A DNA stretch of 51,969 nucleotides from positions 1-51,969 of the forward strand of contig NZ_JAJNDA010000029.1 in NCBI RefSeq assembly GCF_021026295.1. The letters run 5' to 3'. The notes under the pieces were generated by a model, which was not told the origin of the DNA, made no database searches, and saw only the letters and a program-made list of their open reading frames with translations. A program made the translations under genes and the position numbers. Positions 1 through 7,960 of this stretch are shown piece after piece; the first letter of the stretch is position 1, and each line of letters starts with the position of its first letter. Origin of the DNA: Actinomycetospora soli. GTDB lineage: Bacteria; Actinomycetota; Actinomycetes; Mycobacteriales; Pseudonocardiaceae.

Positions 1-114
1 ACCGAAGCCATCAACGGGCGCCTCGAGGCCCTGCGCCGCAACGCCCTCGGGTTCCGCAACCTGATCAACTACCGCATCCGCTCCCTGCTCCACTGCGGGA
101 ACCTCGCACTCTGA
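1..114 (+). CDS. ISL3 family transposase, C-terminal fragment
   Basis: Frame 1 reads through from the window edge to a TGA at 112-114. The visible residues (TEAINGRLEALRRN, then ALGFRNLINYRIRSLL) match the end of the DDE domain of ISL3-family transposases, where a TEA-N-RLE-LRR-ALGFRNL pattern is usual. The protein would cut and join the ends of the element. The start is upstream of the window, so activity cannot be judged. The stop lies 13 bp inside the putative terminal repeat. Confidence 0.75.
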   Translation, partial: TEAINGRLEALRRNALGFRNLINYRIRSLLHCGNLAL

Positions 115-127
115 TTCCGGAAGAGCC
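1..127 (+). mobile_element. ISL3-family insertion sequence, right end (partial)
   Basis: The window opens inside an insertion sequence. The last 38 codons of its transposase end at 114. The next bases, read on the complementary strand, begin GGCTCTTCCGGAATC, which is the style of terminal inverted repeat known for ISL3-family elements, so the element should end at 127. The left end lies outside the window. The following octamer AGATTGAC (128-135) is the right copy of a possible 8-bp target duplication; the left copy cannot be seen here. Confidence 0.72.
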
Positions 128-657
128 AGATTGACGACATGCGGTCGCAGCTCGTCGATGTCTATGAACGCACCCTGCGGGCCGCGCCGAGAGCCCAGGT
201 CAGAGTCTTGACCTATCCGCCGCTATTCACCTTGAGCAAGCGCAGTGGCGGTTGCCGTATCGCCCGTATCCACCCGTTGCAGCTTGTGATCCCGGCCGAC
301 GTCGAGCACCAGTTCGCTCTGGACGAGCAGAAGGCCAACGCCGCGATCGTCTCCGCCGTCAACCAGGTCCGATCAGAGCCGGGGGGCGACCGCCTCCGGC
401 TCGTCGACGTCGAGGCAGCATTCGGCGGGTACCTCGAGGACGGCCACACCGTCAGCTGTGGCGATACCGGACGCCCTACTCCATGGATCAACTCCGCCCG
501 CGTGTCGCTCAGCGCAGGACAGACGCTGCTCAGCGACGTCGCGGCACTCGACCTGCGACAGCTGTCGATCGACGTGTTCGACATCTATTCCGCTTCCTTC
601 CACCCCACCGCGGAGGGGCAACGTCGAATGGCCGCGGCCTTGCAGAGCACTCTGTAG
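128..657 (+). pseudogene. SGNH/GDSL hydrolase, C-terminal remnant cut by the IS
   Basis: An open frame continues directly from the end of the insertion sequence to a TAG at 655. It carries the C-terminal half of an SGNH (GDSL) esterase: a segment with L-Y-APRAQVRVLTYPPLF, then near the end SASFHPTAEGQRRMAAAL, the block V region with the catalytic His of the family. The N-terminal GDS block with the nucleophilic Ser is missing. The reading frame upstream of the first ATG (139) is open to the IS boundary and reads as hydrolase-like sequence (SQIDD), so the gene was most likely interrupted by the element. Any product from 139 would lack the nucleophile and signal peptide. Confidence 0.65.
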
Positions 658-849
658 TCCCAGGGAACGAAGGCGACTGCGAATGCCATTCCCGCGGGCG
701 GTCGTGCGCCCCGCGACCGAGGCGACGAGCCACCGGATGACGGGCGACATCACGGATCGCCCTCAGAACAGCCATGCCCACGGTGACGCCGCCGCGGGCG
801 AAGAGCAAAGCAGTCGGCACGCGCGGTGCCGGGGACCGGGAGACACCTC

Positions 850-1722
850 GTGAGTGCTCGTGAGAACGACATCGACGACGATGCGCCGACGACCGGTGTC
901 GTCGTGCCCGGGGCTGGTCTCGCTCCCTGGGTTCCCCGCCCCCCGTCCCCACGACCTGCTGTCGCTCAGCCGATGCACGGTCTTCCTGCGGGGCCTTCAA
1001 CGTTCTCGAACCCGGTCCACGCTAGGGCGCCAGTCCCGTCACGAGCCGATGCGGCTGGGGCGAAGATCGTGACCGCGGCCGTCCACGGAGCGATAGTGGC
1101 GGCTCAGGTCGGCCGCGGTGTCGGCCGCCAGGTCAGGGTCGAGATGAACGCAAGGCGAACGCCTCCGCAGGCACCTGTCGGCCACCCGCAACCACACCTG
1201 CCACCATCGCCCACGCCCACGCCCACGCCCACGCCCACGCCCTGGGCTCGCCGGCGCATTCCGGCCATCCCAACCGCGGCGACCGCCGTGTGCCTGGTTG
1301 GACTCCTCGGCATGGTCCTGCCCTTCGTCGAGGGTTTCGGGGTCGCCTCGTGGTCTGTGCTCGAGATCCCCTACATCGGGACGCCGACAATGCTCGTTCT
1401 CGTGCTGCTGACGCTGCTCCCGACAACCGACGTTCTCCAGGGACGGATCCGATGGACGGGCTTGCTGCTCCTGCCGGCCATCGTCGGGCTCCTACCGATC
1501 GGCGCGACCTTTCTCGCGGTCTCCTTCATCTCCGCCTTCTTCCGCTGGCTGCTGGGGAAAGAAGCACCGGACATTGTGGACATCGGGATAGCCGGTGCCA
1601 CCTTTGCAGCCGTCGACGGCGCCCTCCTCGTACTGGCCGTATCTGCCATACTCGTCCAGATCAGAACGCACATCCGGTGTTCGCCCCGAGCCAGTCGCTC
1701 ACCTCGACAATTGCCCTGCTAG
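850..1722 (+). CDS. Pro/Thr-rich integral membrane protein of unknown function
   Basis: A 290-residue protein with a soluble, Ala/Pro-rich N-terminal half and a membrane C-terminal half. After a stretch of Pro-Thr dipeptides (about residues 121-130) come four hydrophobic segments (about 143-165, 177-195, 205-228 and 242-265). I prefer the GTG at 850 because GGGAG lies 7 bp upstream; an in-frame ATG at 826 would include that ribosome site inside the gene. I do not recognise a family. The layout resembles actinobacterial DUF4190-like membrane proteins with a disordered N-terminus, but there is no motif to support it. It stands alone between the hydrolase remnant and the peptidoglycan-binding protein. 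Confidence 0.55.
   Translation: MSARENDIDDDAPTTGVVVPGAGLAPWVPRPPSPRPAVAQPMHGLPAGPSTFSNPVHARAPVPSRADAAGAKIVTAAVHGAIVAAQVGRGVGRQVRVEMNARRTPPQAPVGHPQPHLPPSPTPTPTPTPTPWARRRIPAIPTAATAVCLVGLLGMVLPFVEGFGVASWSVLEIPYIGTPTMLVLVLLTLLPTTDVLQGRIRWTGLLLLPAIVGLLPIGATFLAVSFISAFFRWLLGKEAPDIVDIGIAGATFAAVDGALLVLAVSAILVQIRTHIRCSPRASRSPRQLPC
1210..1239 (+). repeat. CCCACG hexamer tandem repeat inside the membrane-protein gene
   Basis: Five exact copies of CCCACG encode Pro-Thr dipeptides in the linker of the membrane protein. Copy number of such tracts can change by slippage in steps of two residues without shifting the frame. Confidence 0.85.
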
Positions 1723-1959
1723 CGCCCGCGCGATTGGTGGGGATAGGAGTGGCGGGGCGTGGAGTTCTCGGGGATACGGAGGCCGCAAGCGTCGTCGCCG
1801 TCGCCCTCCGACTGGCCGACCAGGCCGCCCAGTCGCGACGGAAAGGGTGTGCCCGAGGTCGCGGTCTCGCAGCACCGAGACATCGAAGCGAGATGCGGTC
1901 GCCAGCGCGCCGCCACCGTCCGCCCTACCCTCTCCTGCGGCTTCACACCCGGTCTGTGC

Positions 1960-2095
1960 GATTTAGCGTGACTGAACTGCGGCAGGGGGAAACCCTTAGT
2001 CAGGTATCGGGTGAACCCCGATCCTTCATCCGCGGTGGCGATCTAACGTCTTGGTTCCGCCCAGCACCTGGCTGCGCGGTCTCCTCGCCCCGTCC
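1960..2095 (+). promoter_or_regulatory. Possible c-di-AMP (ydaO/yuaA-type) riboswitch in the leader of the PG-binding protein gene
   Basis: The 387 bp between the two genes (1723-2109) contains no convincing coding sequence. Its last 150 bp show pieces resembling the actinobacterial ydaO motif in the expected order: GAAC then GGGGGAAACCC (1984-1994), a short hairpin with GGGTGAACCCC (2009-2019), then GGCGATCTAACGTC followed by TTGG. The usual conserved 3' block (AGCTAACC-GGTAGGC) matches only partly. In actinobacteria this riboswitch class often sits before exported cell-wall proteins, which fits the next gene. Covariance scoring would be needed, so the call is tentative. Confidence 0.42.
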
Positions 2096-2109
2096 GACAA
2101 GGAAGCATC

Positions 2110-2847
2110 ATGAACCTCGATGATTCTCACGTGAGATCCGCTCCAACATCTAAGCGAGAGCCCCGCACGGGGCGGGAGCATCTCTTTGCGATCCGAGTCG
2201 GGGGTGTTCTCGCGGCCCTGCTGCTCCTCCTGTTCGGCCTTGGGAGCGCCCCGGCGTCGGCCGACGAATCGAATCAGAGTGTGCTGGGATGTCCTCGACT
2301 CGTCGAGGGCGATAGCGGCGACTGCGTACGCACCCTGCAGTGGGACCTGGACGAGATCAATTCCGCCTATCAGCTCGACCAGGACGGCCTGTTTGGTCCC
2401 GACACGCGAAAAGCCGTACTGGACTTCCAAGGTCAACGGCACCTCGGCGCCGACGGCAACGTCGGGCCAGTGACCGGCGCGGCGATCCAGAGGGCGCTCT
2501 CCGATCCAGTCGAACCGACCCCGCCCGTGCCCAGCCCGTGCCAGGCCCTCACCGACAACCTCCAGAGCCTGTGCATCATGGCGGTTTGGTGCAACTCGCA
2601 GGGTCTCGGCATGGAACACGGGGATTGCGTTCCCCTCGACCCGGGTGCGGCTGTCGGAGCCGGAAAGAGCCCGCTGGAATGCGCCAAGGAATTGGCCGCT
2701 GGACAGGTCAACGAGCAGGTCACTAAAGATCGAGTACTGCAAGCGACCGCCAGTGAAGCCGCTGAACTTGCGGCCAAGCGCCTCTCTCAGGTGGCGACCG
2801 TAGGTGAGACATCGAAGTGCTTGTTCTGGGATTTACCCGACGATTAG
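2110..2847 (+). CDS. Secreted peptidoglycan-binding domain protein
   Basis: A 245-aa exported protein. A long signal peptide (basic stretch to about residue 29, hydrophobic core about 30-47, cleavage near APASA-DE at 52) is followed by a PG_binding_1 domain at about 58-125, recognisable from LVEGDSGDCVRTLQWDLDEI, the DGLFGPDTRKAVLDFQ block and DGNVGPVTGAAI. The C-terminal half (130-245) has several Cys residues, perhaps two or three disulfides, and no catalytic motif I recognise. It likely binds cell-wall peptide stems outside the membrane. AAGGA lies 7 bp before the ATG. The leader may hold a riboswitch (see 1960-2095). Confidence 0.82.
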   Translation: MNLDDSHVRSAPTSKREPRTGREHLFAIRVGGVLAALLLLLFGLGSAPASADESNQSVLGCPRLVEGDSGDCVRTLQWDLDEINSAYQLDQDGLFGPDTRKAVLDFQGQRHLGADGNVGPVTGAAIQRALSDPVEPTPPVPSPCQALTDNLQSLCIMAVWCNSQGLGMEHGDCVPLDPGAAVGAGKSPLECAKELAAGQVNEQVTKDRVLQATASEAAELAAKRLSQVATVGETSKCLFWDLPDD

Positions 2848-3162
2848 CTGCTGCGTGGCTGAAGGTCAGGTCCTCTTGCAAGCCCGTGTAAGTGCGTGAC
2901 GCAATCGCGCCGGGGTAGAGGGAGACTTGGCCGGCGGGGGTTCTAGCTGGACGAGTCGGTCACGGGCCCCGCGTACCAGTGGCGCAACAGGTTCTCGGTT
3001 GGGGCGATCGTCGCGCTGAGCGGACTGAACAGCCCGGCCGGAATGGCGGTGCTGCTTGGTGGCGGGGCCGAGGGACGAGGCTCGCGACGACCTATCCGCG
3101 GAGGTCCGCACACGGTCTCGAGGCCCAGCTGATCCGGTCGGTGGATCTGTCGGTCGGCGGGG

Positions 3163-3201
3163 GAGGTCGTCGAGCACACGAGGGGAGTGCTCGACGACCT
3201 C
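3163..3201. repeat. Perfect 15-bp inverted repeat
   Basis: GAGGTCGTCGAGCAC (3163-3177) is followed after nine bases by its exact reverse complement (3187-3201). The stem is very stable but has no T-run, so it could be a factor-dependent terminator stem, an operator or a leftover of a mobile element. It lies in the decayed stretch just ahead of the TetR-like remnant. Confidence 0.7.
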
Positions 3202-3259
3202 TCGAGTCGCTGTCTGACGTGCCGCATTCACAGTACTCGGACCGCTGCTGACCGAGTAG

Positions 3260-3400
3260 GCCTGGCAGGGCGGGGTGCCCGCCGCAGAGGTTGCGAAGAC
3301 TGCACGCCTCGGCGTTCTCATCATCGAGGGCCTGCTGAAGCACCTCATGCCCAGTGAGGAACGGCAAACTGTGCTCGAGCTGCGGAAGGCCCGGCCTTGA
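3260..3400 (+). pseudogene. TetR-like regulator C-terminal remnant
   Basis: A 46-codon open frame after an in-frame TAG (3257-3259) reads GVPAAEVAKTARLGVLIIEG, then LLKHLMPSEERQTVLELRKA, ending in TGA at 3398. A helical LGVLIIEGLL segment and an ELRKA end are typical of TetR C-terminal ligand domains. There is no start codon with a ribosome site and no DNA-binding domain upstream, so it is a dead fragment. The family call rests only on this short similarity. Confidence 0.35.
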
Positions 3401-3531
3401 GCGGCCCTCTCCGTCATCCGGCTATGTCGCGATAACGGGGACTATCGCGGCACTCGGGCGCTGAGCGCGCGAGCATCGCTGCTTGTTCGGCCCCGAGCCT
3501 GGGCCGATCGCGTAGTCACCGCCGGACGGAG

Positions 3532-3747
3532 TCAGGTGTGGCTGCGCCGCAGGACGGCGATCATCGCGGCTCCGGCGGTTGCGGTGGTCGTGGCGGCGAC
3601 GAGGACCACGACGGGGCCGAGGGTGCTGATGTCGCAGCGGTGTCCGAGCGTCCGGTAGACCAGCGCGGCGACGCCGAGGAGCGCGCAGGTCACCGAGACC
3701 GCGACATAGATGCCGAGGACTAACGCGAGCCCGCGCTCCGGCAGCAT
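3532..3747 (-). CDS. Small two-TM membrane protein
   Basis: 71 aa with two hydrophobic helices (about 7-30 and 42-66) joined by a short loop containing Arg and Cys. The ATG lies 3 bp after the stop of the upstream membrane protein on the same strand, so it is probably the last gene of a three-gene operon (lipoprotein, membrane protein, this one). No family recognised. The strong GC3 bias and tight spacing support it as a real gene. Confidence 0.6.
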   Translation of the reverse strand: MLPERGLALVLGIYVAVSVTCALLGVAALVYRTLGHRCDISTLGPVVVLVAATTTATAGAAMIAVLRRSHT

Positions 3748-3750
3748 CTC

Positions 3751-4266
3751 TCAGCTCCGGTGTCGCGAGGGTGCGCGGTTCCGGCGGCCGACGCCGGCGA
3801 GCAGGACGAGCAGCGCGCCCTGGCCGAGCACGCCGGGGGCGAGGGTCGGGGCGGGCCCGACGGTCTTGGTCGCGGCGTACCACCACTGCTGGGCGGCGGG
3901 GAGGTCGTCCCAGGTCTCGGAGTACCGGCCGTCGAGGGCGCCGGCGTCGTGGTTGGCGACGGTGTGGTCGACGATCCCGTACAGGCTCGCCGCGAGCACG
4001 ATCGCCGCGAGGACCCGGGAGAGCGTCAGCGCCGCGGCTCGCGGGACGAGGACCGCGCCGATCGCCCCGAGCAGCACGACGAGCGCCGCCCAGGGAATGA
4101 GCTGGTCGAGGTCGTTCCAGTGCCGTTCGCTGGCCAGCTCGAAGGCGGTGGCGGCGACGCCGATCCCGGCGAGTGCGAGAGCGCCGGCGCGCAGGATGGT
4201 CGCGGGTTCCCGACGGCGGGTCCGGGCTTCGGTCGCGGGGCCGGTCGCGGGGTCGACGTGGGTCAC
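3751..4266 (-). CDS. Four-TM membrane protein in the lipoprotein operon
   Basis: 171 aa. The GTG start (4266-4264) overlaps the TGA of the upstream lipoprotein gene as GTGA, so the two are translationally coupled. After a polar N-terminus of about 25 residues come hydrophobic segments at about 28-46, 56-77, 83-101 and 143-163. The loop before the last helix is Trp-rich (ETWDDLPAAQQWWYAATKT). Function unknown; the operon lies next to a BlaI-type repressor with a candidate operator between them, so it may answer to that repressor. Confidence 0.65.
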   Translation of the reverse strand: MTHVDPATGPATEARTRRREPATILRAGALALAGIGVAATAFELASERHWNDLDQLIPWAALVVLLGAIGAVLVPRAAALTLSRVLAAIVLAASLYGIVDHTVANHDAGALDGRYSETWDDLPAAQQWWYAATKTVGPAPTLAPGVLGQGALLVLLAGVGRRNRAPSRHRS

Positions 4267-4664
4267 GGCTGGAGGACGGCGACGATCTGGTCGACCACGC
4301 CGGGGCCCGGGTTGTACTTGGCGAGCTCCTCGCGCAGGGCGTTGAAGTTCGGGTCGTCGGCGGGATAGGGGCGGTACTCGACCACCTCGTCGGCCCACTT
4401 CTCGGCGTTGGGGATCCCGGCCTGCTCGAAGCGCTGGGCGAGCTCGTCCTCGGAGGCGTTGTTGGCGGAGACCTTCGGCCCGCCGGTGGGAGCAGCGCTC
4501 GCGGACGTCGCGGAGCCGGCGGAGGTCGCGGACGTGGAGGCCGGGGTCGAGGTGGCCGAGCTGCTCGCCGGGGCCTCGCTGCCACCTCCGCTGCAGCCCG
4601 CGAGAGCGAGGGCGAGCGCAGCGCCGGACACGGCGAGCGCGATGCGGTGGGGAGTCGGGGTCAT
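4263..4664 (-). CDS. Lipoprotein with helix-hairpin-helix-like C-terminal domain
   Basis: 133 aa. An N-terminal signal with lipobox LALAGC predicts lipid attachment at Cys24. A Ser/Thr/Ala-rich linker (25-62) leads to a compact C-terminal domain: NNASEDELAQRFEQAGIPNA then EKWADEVVEYRPY. The pattern of NxAsxxELxxxxxxaGIpnAxxxAxxIxxYRpy resembles the ComEA-like helix-hairpin-helix fold, here extracellular. GGAGG stands 6 bp upstream of the ATG. It is first in a three-gene operon and is divergent from the BlaI-type repressor. Whether it binds DNA or another partner cannot be said. Confidence 0.72.
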   Translation of the reverse strand: MTPTPHRIALAVSGAALALALAGCSGGGSEAPASSSATSTPASTSATSAGSATSASAAPTGGPKVSANNASEDELAQRFEQAGIPNAEKWADEVVEYRPYPADDPNFNALREELAKYNPGPGVVDQIVAVLQP

Positions 4665-4704
4665 CGGTGTCCTCCACGGGGAGCGGTGATCGGCCGAATC
4701 ATCA

Positions 4705-4720
4705 TCTACGAGCATGTAGA
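4705..4720. promoter_or_regulatory. Candidate BlaI-family operator TCTAC-N6-GTAGA
   Basis: In the 106-bp divergent space between the lipoprotein operon (start 4664) and the BlaI-type gene (start 4771), TCTAC (4705-4709) and GTAGA (4716-4720) form a perfect inverted pair with a 6-bp spacer. BlaI/MecI/CopY repressors bind TAC-GTA dyads of this kind. The location would allow one dimer to control both directions. Confidence 0.5.
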
Positions 4721-4770
4721 AGGACGCACGACGGGGCGCCCGGTTCCGCGGGTGCGGCAGGATGGGGCAC

Positions 4771-5163
4771 GTGGCGCAGGCGGGCGGCGAGGAGCAGGCG
4801 CGGGCCCGCGGCGAGCTGGCCTCGGAGGTGTGGGCGGTGCTCGAGCGGGCGGGCCGGCCGCTCAACGCGGCGGAGGTGCGGGACGGCCTGCCGCGGCCGC
4901 TGGCGTACTCGACGGTGATCACCACGCTCGGGCGCCTGCACGCGAAGGGTCTGCTCGTGCGCGAGCGGGACGGCCGCTCGCACCGCTACGCCCCGGCCGC
5001 CGACTCCGCAGGGCTGGCGGCCCGCGCGATGCGCCGGGTGCTCGAGGGCGACGTCGATCGCCGCGAGGTGCTCTCGCGCTTCGTGTCCGACCTGTCGAGC
5101 GACGACGAGGCGCTGCTGCGGCGGCTGCTCGCAGGGCGCCCGGAGGCCGACCCCCGGTCGTAG
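4771..5163 (+). CDS. BlaI/MecI/CopY family transcriptional repressor
   Basis: A 130-aa winged-helix repressor. The N-terminal 85 residues carry the family pattern: LASEVWAVLERAGRPLNAAE, VRDGLPRPLAYSTVITTLGR, then LHAKGLLVRERDGRSHRYAP. The last 45 residues form the helical dimer region (VLSRFVSDLSSDDEALLRRL). GTG 4771 is preferred; ATG 4762 would add three residues and has no room for a ribosome site. In known systems the repressor is released by cleavage triggered by an M56 (BlaR1-type) peptidase; one is encoded convergently 2 bp downstream. No beta-lactamase gene is nearby; the likely target is the divergent lipoprotein operon. Confidence 0.85.
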   Translation: MAQAGGEEQARARGELASEVWAVLERAGRPLNAAEVRDGLPRPLAYSTVITTLGRLHAKGLLVRERDGRSHRYAPAADSAGLAARAMRRVLEGDVDRREVLSRFVSDLSSDDEALLRRLLAGRPEADPRS

Positions 5164-5165
5164 GC

Positions 5166-6086
5166 CTACCGGGTCGCGAGGATCTCCAGGAGATCGACCC
5201 ACGCGTGGTGCGCGAGCCCCGTCGAGGCCGCGAGGGCCAGCAGGGCGGCGACCGCGACCGCGAAGCCGCGCCACGTCGTTCGCGGCGTCTCGAGCAGGGC
5301 GCCGACCCGGTGCGGTACCTCGCCGCCGGTCGCCGCGAGCACCGTGTGGTCCGGGCGGCCCGCGAGCGCGACCGCTCCGATCGCGTGCGCGACGGTGCGG
5401 CGGTCGCACGAGCGGGCGGCGTCCTCGTCGGCGCTGCGCTCCAGCGCGTAGTCCAGCGCGCGGGCGAGCGGGGAGAGCAGCGGGTTGCAGGCACAGGCGA
5501 GGGCCGCGGCGGCGAGGTGCCGGTCGTGGTGGCGACGCAGATGGGCCCGTTCGTGGGCCAGGACCGCATCGCGGTGCCGGGCGGGCAGGGCCGCCCAGAG
5601 TCGGGCGTCGACCAGGACGTGTCCGCCCCGGACCGGCAGGACCCGGGCCGGGGCTGCGGTCTCCGGCGCCTCGATGACCGAGCCGGGCTCGGCCCCGGGA
5701 GGAATCTGGCGACCGGCCCACCGATAGCGCCGGGCCATCCCGCGGACGGCGAGCGCCGCGCGGACCACGACGATCCCGAGGCCCAGCCAGGCGAGGACGC
5801 CGAGGACCACGCCGAGGAGTGCGGTGACCTCGGCGCGACCACCGATCAGCGCCGCCAGCGACCACGTCCGCGACACCAGGGCCGGTTCCCATTCCGAGAC
5901 CGCGACGGCGGCGAGCAGAGCGAGGCCGGCCACGGTGACCGCGGCGAAGCCCGCGAGCACCCCCGTCAGAACCGCGACGCTCCAGGTCGGGCGCAGCTGG
6001 TCGGCGAGGAACCGTCCCACCGGTGCACCCATGAGAGGCAGGAGAACCGCCGGGGCGAACAGCGCCAGGAAGACCGCGATCGACAC
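5166..6086 (-). CDS. M56-family membrane metallopeptidase (BlaR1-like, no sensor domain)
   Basis: 306 aa. Three to four N-terminal membrane helices (about 2-20, 37-63, 75-110) precede a cytoplasmic zinc peptidase region with HERAH at 178-182 (HExxH) and a downstream glutamate in LERSADEDAAR that fits the third ligand. A final helix (about 273-290) ends the protein. There is no penicillin-binding sensor domain as in BlaR1, which is usual for actinobacterial M56 proteins paired with BlaI-like repressors. It converges on the repressor gene with only 2 bp between stops, so the pair shares no transcript. Its role as protease of that repressor is inferred from family and neighbourhood. Confidence 0.82.
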   Translation of the reverse strand: MSIAVFLALFAPAVLLPLMGAPVGRFLADQLRPTWSVAVLTGVLAGFAAVTVAGLALLAAVAVSEWEPALVSRTWSLAALIGGRAEVTALLGVVLGVLAWLGLGIVVVRAALAVRGMARRYRWAGRQIPPGAEPGSVIEAPETAAPARVLPVRGGHVLVDARLWAALPARHRDAVLAHERAHLRRHHDRHLAAAALACACNPLLSPLARALDYALERSADEDAARSCDRRTVAHAIGAVALAGRPDHTVLAATGGEVPHRVGALLETPRTTWRGFAVAVAALLALAASTGLAHHAWVDLLEILATR

Positions 6087-6469
6087 CGTCGACTCCTCGG
6101 GGGTGGGGGCGTGGCCCAGTGTGGCAGCCGGGTCCGTCGGCCCCGAGGTGGGAAGCGCCGGCCGCTCTGGACGCCCCGCAGCACCCAGCGCTCGTCGTCA
6201 GTGCGGGCTCGCCGTCCAGGGCCGTCGGCTGGCACCGTCCGAGCGCCGTCCTCGCTGCGGTTCAGGTCGTGACGCAGCCCAAAGGTCGCATCGTTACTCG
6301 GAATGCTCTGGATGAGGCTCGACGGACCGCGCCGAGGTCGTCGCTGTTCACCACGCCTGGCGTCACCATCAGCACAGCGGTGCCGCCCAGGCGGTCCGGC
6401 GCCCGCTCCTGTCGTCGCGAGAGCACAATGCTTTCCGGCGTCGCGCCATCCGGGCGGGTGAGGAGCGCC
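6087..6469. other. 383-bp stretch without a supported gene
   Basis: Between M56 and nhaA, both minus strand. A 100-codon minus frame overlaps the end of nhaA (6262-6564) and its last third reads protein-like (RLGGTAVLMVTPGVVNSDD), but it has no ribosome site and no known domain. The M56 promoter should lie just above 6086. No strong hairpin seen. Confidence 0.4.
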
Positions 6470-7744
6470 TCAGATGTCTCGTTGATAGACGTCGGGGACG
6501 CCGTCGGCGTCCGCGTCGCGTCGTTCCTCGTCGCAGATGCGGCGGTAGACGCGGGCGCGGGCACGCAGGACGACGGTGGCCAGCAGCGCGGAGATCAGGG
6601 AGCCGGCCAGCACGCCGATCTTGACCATGTCGTCCTGGGGGGTCCCGGTTCCGAAGGCCAGCTCGCCGATGAGCAGGGACACGGTGAACCCGATGCCGGC
6701 GAGCAGTGACAGGCCCAACACGTCCCACCACGACAGGTCCTCGGCGAGCCGGGCGCGGGTGAACCGCTGCACCAGCCAGGTCGCGCCGAGCACGCCGATC
6801 GTCTTGCCCACGACGAGCCCGACGACGATTCCGAGGGTGACCGAGCTGGTCAAGGCGCTGGCGGCGCCTCCGCCGACGACCCCGACCCCCGCGGCGAAGA
6901 AGGCGAACACCGGGACGGCGACGCCGGCGGACAGCGGCCGCCAACGGTGCTCGAAGTGTTCCGCGAGCCCGGGCCCGGGCCCCTCGGCGCGGCGGACGAC
7001 GGGGACGGCGAAGCCGAGCAGGACCCCCGCCACGGTGGCGTGGACACCCGACTCGTGGACGAGCACCCAGGTCAGCAGGGCCAGCGGCAGCAGCAGCCAC
7101 CACCGACGGACCCGGCGTTGGACCAGCAGGGCGAACAGGGCGAGGGGCAGGAGCGCGAGCAGCAGCGGCACCACCGACAGGTCGTCGGTGTAGAAGATCG
7201 CGATGATCGTGATCGCGAGCAGGTCGTCGACGACGGCGAGAGTGAGCAGGAAGGTGCGCAACGCGTCGGGCAGGTTGGTCCCGATGATCGCGAGGATCGA
7301 GAGCGCGAAGGCGATGTCGGTGGCGGTGGGGATCGCCCAGCCGTCGAGACCGTCGGTCCCGAGATTGATCACGGTGTAGAGGACCGCGGGCACGATCATG
7401 CCCCCGACCGCGGCCGCGACCGGGAGAGCGGCCCGGGCGGGGTCGCGCAGGTCCCCGGCCACGAACTCGCGCTTGAGTTCGAGACCGGCGACGAAGAAGA
7501 AGATCGCGAGGAGGCCGTCGGCGGCCCAGGTGGCGAGACTCAGGTCGAGGTGCAGCGCCGCCGGGCCCACCGTCAGTGCCGCGAGGTCGGTGTAGGCCTG
7601 CGCCCACGGGGAGTTGGCCCAGATCAGCGCGATCGCGGCGGCGCCGACGAGCAGGGCGCCACCGACCGTCTCGCGTCGCAGCACGTCGCCGATCCGCCGC
7701 TGCTCGCGCCAGGTGCCGCGGGCGAACAGGTGGGGACGGTTCAC
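6470..7744 (-). CDS. nhaA: NhaA-type Na+/H+ antiporter
   Basis: 424 aa with the NhaA sequence throughout: [18 protein letters not shown] near the N-terminus, [35 protein letters not shown], and [20 protein letters not shown] containing the adjacent Asp pair that binds Na+/H+ in the known structure. Later helices include [16 protein letters not shown] and [15 protein letters not shown]. It exports Na+ in exchange for protons across the plasma membrane. I start at GTG 7744 because GGAGG lies 6 bp upstream; the frame is open further up to 7855 without support. The C-terminal tail ([14 protein letters not shown]) is acidic and calcium-loop-like, which is unusual. It is the last of the large minus-strand genes in this part. 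Confidence 0.95.
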   Translation of the reverse strand: MNRPHLFARGTWREQRRIGDVLRRETVGGALLVGAAAIALIWANSPWAQAYTDLAALTVGPAALHLDLSLATWAADGLLAIFFFVAGLELKREFVAGDLRDPARAALPVAAAVGGMIVPAVLYTVINLGTDGLDGWAIPTATDIAFALSILAIIGTNLPDALRTFLLTLAVVDDLLAITIIAIFYTDDLSVVPLLLALLPLALFALLVQRRVRRWWLLLPLALLTWVLVHESGVHATVAGVLLGFAVPVVRRAEGPGPGLAEHFEHRWRPLSAGVAVPVFAFFAAGVGVVGGGAASALTSSVTLGIVVGLVVGKTIGVLGATWLVQRFTRARLAEDLSWWDVLGLSLLAGIGFTVSLLIGELAFGTGTPQDDMVKIGVLAGSLISALLATVVLRARARVYRRICDEERRDADADGVPDVYQRDI

Positions 7745-7960
7745 GGGTGACCTCCGGACAGGCGTCGGCTCGACGCCGACCAGACTTCCCGGCACACCGT
7801 GAACCACCGTACGGGTCGTGGCACGTCGGAGCCGACCGACCGCGCACCGGCACACCGCGCATCACGGTCTTCGTCAGGAGGCTGCAACGTCGTCCCGACC
7901 CGACGATGACGTCGGCCGTGGTGTGCTGGACGCCGACCGCCCGTGAGAGGAGACCGATCG

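Larger units (their letters stand above)
2848..3531. other. Decayed gene-poor stretch
   Basis: Nearly 700 bp with no intact gene. Short open frames occur on both strands but lack recognisable domains. The readable parts are a perfect 15-bp inverted repeat at 3163-3201 and a TetR-like C-terminal remnant at 3260-3400. A hydrophobic frame near 2944-3090 on the plus strand (VGAIVALSGLNSPAG) may be another fragment. With the IS end at 1-127 this suggests past rearrangement. Confidence 0.5.

Noticed and set aside
1210..1239. Short tandem repeat as a possible CRISPR-like array
   Set aside because: Six-base units with no spacers; simply encodes Pro-Thr dipeptides.
4173..6272. A 699-codon plus-strand frame over the lipoprotein, BlaI and M56 genes
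   Set aside because: Low-complexity Gly/Arg/Ala sequence antisense or out of frame to three well-supported genes.
6262..6564. 100-codon minus frame at the nhaA end
   Set aside because: Overlaps nhaA out of frame, no ribosome site, no domain; only its last third looks protein-like.
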